DNA of 64,000 bases from Adiantum capillus-veneris (lineage: Eukaryota > Streptophyta > Polypodiopsida > Polypodiales > Pteridaceae): contig CM043962.1 of NCBI GenBank assembly GCA_014529385.2, positions 53,587,905-53,651,904 of the forward strand, read 5' to 3'. Position numbers and translations under genes: made by a program. Under the pieces are notes generated by a model, which was not told the origin of the DNA, searched no databases, and saw nothing but the letters and a program-made list of their open reading frames with translations. This document shows, piece by piece, positions 55,618 to 64,000 of the stretch; position 1 is the stretch's first letter, and each line of letters begins with the position of its first letter.

Positions 55618-58600
55618 TTACTCTTGGGAAGCATTGTAAGCATTGACAAGGTTTAGGTTATCCTTTAATTGTATGCCTTGCATCCATCTAGCATCTTCAA
55701 AAGGATAATTCTTAAACTTAATAAGATATCGTCTGATAGTCTTTCCGCCTCTTAATACCTTGTCTTCATGTCGGAGAATGGACTCGGGCTGCAGCACCTC
55801 CTCGTGGTCCTCGATCTCCGGTGGGTCTTCAATAGTTGGTTCTTGAGGTGGCTCTCCTTTGTAAGGCTTTAAGAGACTCACATGAAAAGCATTGTGTATG
55901 AGCCAATGATTGGGCAACTTAAGTTGATAGGCCATCTCATTGATTGGCCTAAGAATCTGGAAGGGACCATAGTACCTTTTTGCTAGTTTAGCATAGTACT
56001 TTTGGTGGCCCGTAGGATTCTTGCCCGTAGTGTGCCTTAATCGAGCCTTGGGAAACTTTAACAAGACCCAATCGTTTTCTTTAAAGGCTTGGGCTTTTCT
56101 GTGCTTGTCAGCAGCAGCCTTTTGCCTTTGCTGTGAGATAGAGATAGCATCCTTAATCTTTTGGAAAGATTCTTGTAGGTCTCGGCTATACTCATCTGCA
56201 GCGAAGATCTTCCCATGTACCTTAAGTAGCAAGGGACTTTTTGATCTTCCCTCAATTACCTCGAAAGGTGCTTTTCCTGTAGAAGTATGTACAGTGTTAT
56301 TGTAAGCATACTCTACTAAGGGTAAGTACTTCTCCCATTGGGATCTTTGATCTACTTCCGTTACATAGGCTTTTAGTAGATCGAGAATAGTTAGGTTAGC
56401 TATTTCACTTTGGCCATCAATTTGTGGATGATAGGCCGAAGAGAAGTTTAGCCTTGTTCCTAAATTCTCAAAGAGACCCTTCCAGAAATTACTGGTCATT
56501 CTAGGATCTCTATCCGACACTATGGACATTGGCAAGCCATGGTACTTGAAAATTTGTGAAATGAAGAGGGTTGCCATTTGATGGGCTTTGATAGTCTTTT
56601 TGACAGGTATAAAATGAGCTTGTTTACTGAACCTGTCTACTATCGTCCATATTCCCGTATTCCCATGGATAGACTTAGGAAATCCAAAGATAAAATCCAT
56701 GGATATGCTCTCCCACGGTGAATTAGGGATTGGCAAGGGTTGAAGCAATCCAAGTTGCTTCCCTCTATCAAATTTTGTCTTTTGACATACCACACATTTG
56801 GAAACATACTCATGTATGTTCACTTTCATGGTAGGCCAATAGAAATATGTTTCAATTCCCTTTAGGGTAGACTGAATCCCTCTATGCCCCGCATATGGGG
56901 GAGCATGAGATTCATACATTACTTTCTCACGTAGTGAGTTAGTAACGCATAGTCTATTGCCATAGAGAAGATAACCATCTTGTAAAGTAAATGGTTCTTC
57001 TTTCTTCCCTAATGCAAGGGCTGAAATCACATCTCTAAAATCGGGATCAATAGCATACTCATCTATCATTGAAGATAGATCATTGTGAGTTGCTATGGAA
57101 ACCGCATTCACTCTCGGGCGTCTTGAGAGTGCATCGGCTACTTGATTATGCTTGCCAGCAATGTGAGCAATATGAAAATGAAATTGCGAAAGGAAATTTG
57201 CCCACCTCATTTGTTTGTCGGAGAGCTTGGTCTGCGTCATGAAGTACTTAAGACTTTGGTGATCCGTTCGCAGAATGAAAGGAGTCCCCAATAAATAGTG
57301 CTTCCATGAGTCTAAGGCATGTAGAACTGCAAGGAGTTCTTTTTCGTATATGCCTAGAGCTTGCTCAACAGGGTCGAGCCTTCGACTCTCATAGCCTATG
57401 GCGTGCCCTTCTTGGAGCAAAACAGCCCCAAGGCAATCACCACAAGCATCACATTGGACCTCAAATGGTTTTGAGAGATCCGGTAGTGTAAGCACAGGTT
57501 GAGAGATAAGCTTTTCTTTAAGCTTTTCGAAAGCATTGTTCTCCTTAGCAGACCACGTATACCTAACATTTTTCTTTGTTAGGTCATGTAATGGTCCCGC
57601 AATTTGTGAGAACTTTTCTATGAAGCATCTATAGTATGCACACATACCTATAAAGCTTCTTAGTTCATGAAGATTCTTTGGTTTAGGCCATCCTTTTATT
57701 ACCTCTAACTTGGATGGATCCATTTGGATTCCATCTTGAGAGATAATGTGACCTAAATATTGAATCTCTTGCAAGAAAAATTCACTTTTCTTTCGATTAA
57801 CATAAAGTTTATTCTCTCTTAAAACTTGAAATATTACCTGGAGGTGTTGCTTGTGTTTCTCCAATGAATTAGAGTAGATGATAATATCATCAAAGAACAC
57901 TCCAGTGAAGGTTCGATGAGGCCTGAACAGCTTCTCCATCAAGCGGTTAAATGTGGCTGGTGCATTAGTCAAGCCAAAAGGCATGACAATGTAAAGACCA
58001 AATGTAGTACGAAATGCGGTCTTTACAATGTCTTGATCAACTATCCTTATTTGATGATAGCCACTTTTTAGGTCAATCCTACTGAAGTAGGTCGATCCTT
58101 GTAGCTTATCAAATAGGTCTTCTACCCTTGGAACGGGAAACCTATTCTTGATAGTGATCCTATTTAGTGCTCTATAGTCGACACACATACGATATGTGCC
58201 GTCTTTCTTTTGCACTAATAGCACAGGTGAGCAAAATGGAGATGAGCTAGGCCTAACCATGCCCTTCTCAATTAACTCATGCACTTGCCGCATAATCTCC
58301 TCTTGTTGAGCTTGAGAAACTCTATAAGGAGGTTTGTTAGGCGGTGAACTTCCTGGAAGAAGTTCAATTGCATGGTCGTCATTACCTCGTTTAGGAGGTA
58401 GCTCACAAGGGATGTCGTCAATAAAGACATCTTGAAACCCCTTGAGAAAATTGGATAACTCTAATTCCTTTTGGTTGCTTTTATTTTCTTTTGCTAAAGC
58501 ATTAGGTTCATTTTGAGAATCTTTAACAAAAATCATGTACACGGAAATAGAGCTCTTTATTGACTTGTTGAAAGCTGGTGTATGTACAATGGGGATGGTG

Positions 58601-60080
58601 TTACCCATCTCCTTAGCATCTATATACATGTCCTTTTCCCTGAACTTAAAGGAGATTCTCCTTTCAGGAAATTTAACATGGGCAGCCAGACGGTCAAACC
58701 ATGGTGCCCCTAGGATTACATCCTCATGCTTGAGAGGAGAGATAAAGAAGTCCTCTTTGTCCACATAGCCTTGGACATGAAGCCTCAATTTCCCGATTAA
58801 GGGAGTGACTGAAGCTTCTTGCCCCTTGAAGGCACTGTCTGCGGGTAGGATATCTCCCATCTCGTAGGATTGTATGCCTATCTTGGTGGCTAACTCCATA
58901 GATATGAAATTGTGAGTAGAACCAGGATCAAAGAGAATAAAAGCATCATGTTCTCTTACCTTTCCCAAAGCATGGCATAGAGGAGATCCTTTGTGGTGAG
59001 TTTGGTGAATCTCCTCCTCTTGGATTTCAACCAAAGAAGCTCTAGGAGGATCTTGGCGGTTGTTCTTTTGGGGACAAGCGCGGTACGCATGCCCTTGTTC
59101 GCCGCACTTGAAACACCGGTTATCTTTACGATAACGCTCAAGCTCTTCAGGAGAGAGTTTATTCTTTCCTTTGTAAACTCCCTTCTCTTTAGCTTTGTTG
59201 GAATTGCCCTTAGGAGACTTTTGGACATTGTCCTTCCCCTTAGGCTCATTGGAACCTTTGTTTTCCGGGGGTTTATTATTTCTTTTACTCCCCGTTTGGA
59301 AATTGATTCGCGAGGCCACCATAGTATGGTGTATTACCGCCGATATGGTACGTGGCCTTTGGGAGTTGACATACTCCGCCATTTCTTCAGTTAAGCCCGC
59401 ACAAAATTGTTGCTTTTGCTCTCCAAAATCCAACTTTTTGAAGACAGTGGCTTTGAGTTGTAGGTCCCAAAACTTGTCTACATATTTGTGGATGGATTCA
59501 TTTGGAGAGAGATTTAAGCTTCGCCATTCGGTGAGTACTTTGTCTTTGGCATCGGTGGCCAAAAACTGCTTCATAATGGAAGCTCTTAAAGCCTTCCATG
59601 TTCGTGGAGCTTCACCGTTGGCTCGTAGGCTAGACCACCATTGTCTGGCGGACTTTTGAAAGTGCATAGCTACATGGCGTAGCTTAGAGGACTCCGTGAA
59701 GCCCTCATCTCCAAACGCCGCATCGAATTGCTGGATAAAGGCCAAAACTTTGTCTGTAGCACCGAAGGTGCCATCATAGGTAAGGAAAGAGATGCTCTTC
59801 CCTCCCTCTTTGAATTTCTTCAGCTTGGACGACCTCTTCCATGCGGCATAGGATTTCCTATGGCCTCTTCTTTTTGATGGTTCAAAAGTTGCACCATCAC
59901 TTTCTTCAAAAGATGAAGAATTTGAAGAAGGTGGAGAAGAGGGTGACCTCTTTCTCGCCTTTTTCTTGTCTTGATCTTTGTCGTCTTCACCATAGCTTTC
60001 ATAAGAGGAAGAGGATGAAGAAGATGGAGAAGAGGGTGTCCTCTTTCTCGCCTTTTTCTTCTCTTGCTTTTTTATCATCC
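55618..60080 (-). CDS. Gyp-D gag-pol polyprotein
   Basis: Open for about 1490 codons. Order: Ser-rich segment; capsid (FIQQFDAAFGDEGFTESSK, HFQKSARQWWSSLRA); zinc knuckle CFKCGEQGHAYRAC (about 59083-59125); protease FDPGSTHNFIS (near 58920; Pro in the middle of the triad); RT with MPFGLTNAPATF and FFDD (about 57885-57900); RNase H (VQCDACGDCLGAVLL, YEKELLAVLHALDSW, ADALSRRP). Integrase follows, with H2C2 (AGHRGIQSTLK ... CVVCQKTK), SMDFIFGFP, VSDRDPRMTS and DGQSEIANL, so the catalytic triad is complete. The chromodomain is at the C-terminus (SILRHEDKVLRGGKTI, RYLIKFKNYPFEDARW). Chromodomains direct insertion to particular chromatin. The same frame is open up to 60570, but that N-terminal part is probably not used. 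Confidence 0.93.
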
Positions 60081-60562
60081 CTCTTTGAATTATGGCGTGG
60101 AGAAGAGTGTGATGGTCTTCTCCGCTTTGGTGGTGATGGAGAGCGTTTAGCCCGCCGTCTTCGTGGAGCCATCTCCGCCGAGGTGGCGGGAGACTCGCTT
60201 CTTTCTCGTTCCTTCGGTGGAGGCTCTTGAATTCTCCTTTGGAAAGGAGATGCATCATCCAGAAGTAAGTTCTTGAGCCCTTCATATGGATTCTCTTCTT
60301 CTTCCCGAATCGGAGAGAGACCTCTTTTGGTAGTCTCACAAGGAGGCTTCCTAGGTGTTCTCTCGTCATGGTGATGAGCTTGGAGAATCCCGTGAGCACG
60401 GAGCTGCCGTTGCACTTCACTTTGGAGAGATGGATTGCCCATGGCTTGTTGAAGCCTAGAAACAAGATAATTAACAAGCATTGAAGCATCATTAGTAGCT
60501 TGCTCATGAGCAAAATCAAAGTTATCAACATTAATTTCACTCTCTTTAATATTGTCAGCCAT
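59999..60562 (-). CDS. Gyp-D gag N-terminus in another frame
   Basis: MADNIKESEINVDNF ... YLVSRLQQAMGNPSLQSEVQ, then a Pro/Arg/Ser-rich segment, 187 residues. Its composition is protein-like and the ATG is the first after the PBS. The 1650-residue frame reads the same DNA with an implausible hydrophobic start (MLEWLTILKRVKLMLITLIL). To reach the downstream gag-pol phase, translation must move by +1 in the A-rich stretch near 60040-60090. Either a one-base indel or a true frameshift is possible. Confidence 0.75.
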   Translation of the reverse strand: MADNIKESEINVDNFDFAHEQATNDASMLVNYLVSRLQQAMGNPSLQSEVQRQLRAHGILQAHHHDERTPRKPPCETTKRGLSPIREEEENPYEGLKNLLLDDASPFQRRIQEPPPKERERSESPATSAEMAPRRRRAKRSPSPPKRRRPSHSSPRHNSKRDDKKAREEKGEKEDTLFSIFFILFLL

Positions 60563-60966
60563 TCTAACAACTTTTAGGTGTAAACTTTTTAGGTGTACTT
60601 TGGCACTTCAAGCCCTAGTTGCTACTCCTCTTTAGCCCTTTAGAAAAAGCACTCAAGCTACTGTACCCGCGGCTCGAATACCATTAATTGCAAGGAATAG
60701 AAGAGAGGGTCTTTCGACACCAAAACAGCACCGGCTCCTGTCAAGCTTCTAATAGCTCAATAGTGGTTAAGCCGTAGGCAAGCCCCGTAGGACTCCACTA
60801 TTAAGACCATAGCTCTCGACGGTGATGCCCCGTTAACTGCACAAAGGCAGGCACACTGAAAGGCTGAAAAATCCCTATTCTACTTACTCACAGGCAATTA
60901 ATAATACCAACCATTTGTAGCTAGCTTGAGGACCTCCCTTCTTGAGCAAGAAAAGAGAAACCTTGA
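60563..60966 (-). other. Gyp-D 5' leader
   Basis: About 400 bp between PBS and the gag ATG without a gene. Confidence 0.7.
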
Positions 60967-60978
60967 GCTCTGATACCA
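60967..60978 (-). other. Gyp-D primer-binding site (tRNA-iMet)
   Basis: Minus strand TGGTATCAGAGC, one base from the 5' LTR. Confidence 0.95.
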
Positions 60979-60979
60979 A

Positions 60980-62566
60980 TGTAACATTTAATGGCCTAAA
61001 ATCTTTTTTGTAGCGGAAATTAGCATGAACATAGTGGGCATTTCATTAGAATAGATTCCTAATGAGAATTACAAGAGTGCTTGGGTGGAGAGAGCAACAA
61101 AAAAGCATAACACCTAGTTAGATAGCATCGACAATACTTTCAAAAGAGAGAGCAATTAAACTATTGACAACAGTTGAGGACCGGATTTGCATGGAGCCGG
61201 TCCCCCCTCCAAAAGGCTTTGTATTATGGTTTCTCCCATCAAGAGAGACATTGTACAATACAATTCTTTGTGTTCCTTCAAGATTAGCTAGTGCAATGAA
61301 GATGGAAGCTTCATACACCAAGCAAAACACTTAATCAAACACAACTTGAATTATCCCCGTTCTCAGACCCAAGACCTCACACACCTTCGAAGATGGTGAG
61401 AGCTAGCAGGGTATGAGAGTAGATTGAGAGGAAAAAGAAGTATCTTACGAGAAAGAAGTACATCTCCTCACATAATCACTCATATTAGCATAGCTTAGCT
61501 TAGTAATTAGCTTGGTAGAGAAGATGAGCATGCATTGAAGCTTGGCTCTTGGTTGGATTTGCATCCACATGCCAAGAGAGTGTTGATGTAGGCTTCTATC
61601 TCACAAGTTTGGAGTAGGTGATGAGCTCTCCATTAAAGCTTGGGAGGAGATAGAGTATTTTCCCTTCACACATGGTCAAGTGTGAGAGTGTGTGTGTCAA
61701 TGCCAAGCAAAAATCAGCCCCCCCTCTCTTGGGCGAGCCCTAGCTGCTAAATAAGTCTGGCCTTTGCCTCATTGGACCTCCCCAGGTCAAGCCAATAGGA
61801 ATTAAGCAGCATAAGTGATAGCCTTTAGACATGTGTCCCCCTTTCCCCTTTTGTGAGAGCTTTAGGTAATTAAATAATTAAACTAAACTCTCATTGGACC
61901 CCTTTGCCTCCTGGCCAATAGGAATCAGGCAAGCCATGGGGCTCCTGAATGCTCATTGGACCCCTTGGGAGACTGCCCAATAGTCTTCTAGGAGACTTAA
62001 TTCTCATTGGTTTCTTTTATTAAATGTTTTTAAATTAATTAAACTAGATTTACTCTAGCTTAATTCTCATTGGTCCACTTCAAGGGTCTTCCAATAGGAA
62101 TTGGGCACACCTTGTGGGCATCTGGCCTAGGGAGCTGACATGTGTCCCTCATTCCCTTTGTGTAAAGGGAGCCTGTGTGTGTGTGTGGCTTTCTCTCTCA
62201 TCCCCTAGCTTTGGGGCTCGCCCCCTCCCATGTAGGGATGTAGAAAGACTTTTTGGGCACACACTAAGCATCCAATTTTCCCTAAGGTTGACCTTTGGAC
62301 ACAACCTTTGAATTTTGGAACCTTAGCATTTTGGAAGTCTTAATGGGCTGAACCTTAGGGTCTTTTTAGCCCATTGTTTCACATGGCTCTTTTGCAGATG
62401 GCCCCCCCTTTGGATCCCTATTTTCCCTCCTTTGGATCCCTACTGTGGCCGGTCTGCTAACTTAACCAATATTCTAGCTTTTTCTCCCTTGGCACTTCCC
62501 CACATTAAATGATCAGTTTAATATGAGAAAATCATTTAGGAGAATTAGATATTGATTATTATGACA
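60980..62566 (-). repeat. Gyp-D 5' LTR
   Basis: Near-identical to 53671-55260. The (GT)n run is 4 bp and a CT run 2 bp shorter here. It carries the same ATTGG/CCAAT cluster (61771-62095). Confidence 0.97.
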
Positions 62567-63060
62567 CACACCTTATCCTCTTGTCCTTTCTTGATAAACT
62601 TGCGAGGATGCGTTACATAAACTTCCTCAAATATGTGACCATTCCATAAAGCAATAACAATGTCTTACTGATGTACATCCCAACCAAAATGAGCTGCCAA
62701 TGCACATAGAAAATGTACAATAGTCATACAAAAAGTGGGAGCAAAAGTTTCTTTATAATCTATGCCTTTTTGCTGCGTGCATAGCCTATTGCAACAAGTC
62801 AAGCCTTATGGCCATCAACCTTACCATCGGGCTTGCGTTTCAACTTGTAAACCCACTTTGTACCAATGGCCTTTTTACCAGGGGGAAAACCACATAAAGT
62901 CCATGTGTCATTTTCTATAAGTGCATCATATTCTGATTGCATACCATCCAATTTTTTGAATTTTGTGCTTCATCAAAAGACAAAGGTTCCTCAACATCGT
63001 TTTGTGCTTCATCAACATCATGTAAGCTAGACACAACCAAATAATAACAATTTGTACGCC
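62567..63060 (-). pseudogene. Cop-2 RT N-terminal part and spacer
   Basis: Broken frames. 63050-62930 reads VSSLHDVDEAQNDVEEPLSF and FDEAQNSKNWM; 62930-62830 has ENDTWTL and GTKWVYKLK; 62660-62572 matches the copia 'FEEVYVT' region and ends at the Gyp-D insertion. Each block has its counterpart in Cop-1 at 49090-49530. Left of 63060 nothing copia-like (integrase, gag, 5' LTR) follows. Confidence 0.8.
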
Positions 63061-64000
63061 CTCAGTTGCAAAACATGTTATGACAGCCTCCATATACAAC
63101 ACTGTATAGCACCATGCAACAAATGGGCAATCCAATAGCAATCGATACTAAAAAACCCCTACCCAATCTTTGACATACACTTGTTTGCCCTTGTTTGCTT
63201 TCAAGCTTGCAGACTTGTACACACCAACATCCGTATAGAAAGCATTTATACAACCATCACCCTTGGAGATATACATAGACACGATAACGTTACGTAAGAG
63301 AGCGAAATACAATGCAATATGATCCGGAATGATCTCTCCTCACAAGCAACGAGCATGTGGGCGTGTCAAGTTGGTTCGATTAGCAAAACAGACACAAGCC
63401 CGCCTTGATGGAGCATCCAATGAGTCCCTTCTCATGTAATCTTCAAGTCGGACTTGGTTTCAATATGCAGCCTTGCCTCCTCAACTGGTGGCCTCTTCAG
63501 GTCACCCTCTGTATCACCAATGATTACCCTCAGCAGCGCTCTCCTTTCTCACAGCCCTCCTTCTAATATTCAACTGCGCTACCTGAGCTTTCGCTGCAAA
63601 CTACCCTCCTCCTCTTTAGCGCTCTCCCGAGCTGTCCCCGACTCCTCAGCCCCCTTCGGCCCTTCTGCCTCTCGTACTCATCCCCGTGGCTCCTGCAACC
63701 CTGGCGGCCTTCCTGCCTCCTACCCCAACTGGCGACTCAACCTGCCGCCCTCTAAAAAAAACGCCAGCCACTTGGTCTTCTAAAATTGGCCCGCCACCTT
63801 CTGTCTTGCCAAAACTGGCACTCTTGCCTACCGGCTCTCCTTCATGCAAACTATCCAGGTGGTGGCTCTTTCCCTGCATAGCGAGCTCGTCGACTGCAGC
63901 TTACCATTATATTTTTATGTTAATAGCTTTTTAAAAAAACTTGGAACTTGGCCCCTTGCACAAGCCCAAAAAAAGCCGACCTTCGAATGCCTCATTCAAC
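63061..64000. other. Unassigned C/T-rich sequence
   Basis: No convincing gene. 63430-63900 is pyrimidine-rich on the plus strand, with short Pro/Ser/Leu frames only. In composition it resembles the LTR of the gag-only element (13650-14200), so it may be the remainder of the Gyp-B 5' LTR beyond the copia insertion. I could not align it convincingly by eye. Confidence 0.35.

Larger units (their letters stand above)
53671..62566 (-). mobile_element. Gyp-D: nearly intact chromovirus
   Basis: LTRs of 1590 and 1587 bp with roughly nine substitutions and a few small indels (about 99.4 % identical), perfect CACAC duplication, iMet PBS, and a 5-kb minus-strand gag-pol ending in a chromodomain. It is inserted in Cop-2 RT. 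This is the only element here that might still be, or recently was, autonomous. Confidence 0.97.

Noticed and set aside
60081-60570. N-terminal 160 residues of the 1650-residue Gyp-D frame
   Set aside because: The composition is implausible and a good gag start exists in another phase over the same DNA; treated as an out-of-frame extension.

Overview
The window reads as a repeat-rich nuclear chromosome segment of a land plant with a large genome. A fern or other seed-free plant is plausible, but the sequence alone does not prove it. I recognise no host gene, tRNA or rRNA gene. Almost everything is LTR retrotransposon, mostly Ty3/gypsy on the minus strand plus one Ty1/copia family, stacked in a nested insertion series.

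Layout. 1-~5200: 3' part of a degenerate gypsy element (family A, copy 1). ~5200-8184 and 34749-37694: the two halves of one old Tat-like gypsy element with two RNase H domains (Gyp-B). Its reverse transcriptase is split by an insertion of about 26.6 kb, and a 465-bp inverted-repeat element (7371-7835) also sits in it. 8185-9375 and 33665-34748: unclassified G/A-rich arms of that insertion, with TGTTG...CAACA ends. 9376-33664: a very large gypsy element (Gyp-A, minus strand) with paired LTRs, a tRNA-Asp-like primer-binding site, a polypurine tract, gag-PR-RT-RH-IN, a second protease-like domain fused behind the integrase, and a long extra 3' ORF. That extra ORF is interrupted at 12789-18141 by a gag-only element with long LTRs (TR-GAG type) whose LTR end, PBS and gag resemble those of Gyp-B.

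37695-63060 is a copia element (Cop-2, minus strand) cut into three pieces by Gyp-C (38341-53009, itself carrying the complete copia element Cop-1 at 45781-50947) and by Gyp-D (53671-62566). Gyp-D is a chromovirus with nearly identical LTRs, a perfect target duplication and an almost uninterrupted gag-pol. 63060-64000 is unassigned C/T-rich sequence, possibly the rest of a Gyp-B LTR.

The most unusual material is in family A. Both copies carry a C-terminal retropepsin-like domain in frame behind the integrase, in addition to a normal upstream protease (seen in Gyp-A). Both also carry a tandemly duplicated linker plus H2C2 zinc-binding module. Gyp-A further has a roughly 3.6-kb extra ORF and near-perfect palindromes spaced about 285-295 bp apart in its non-coding regions. 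All percentages are rough hand counts; no database search was possible.
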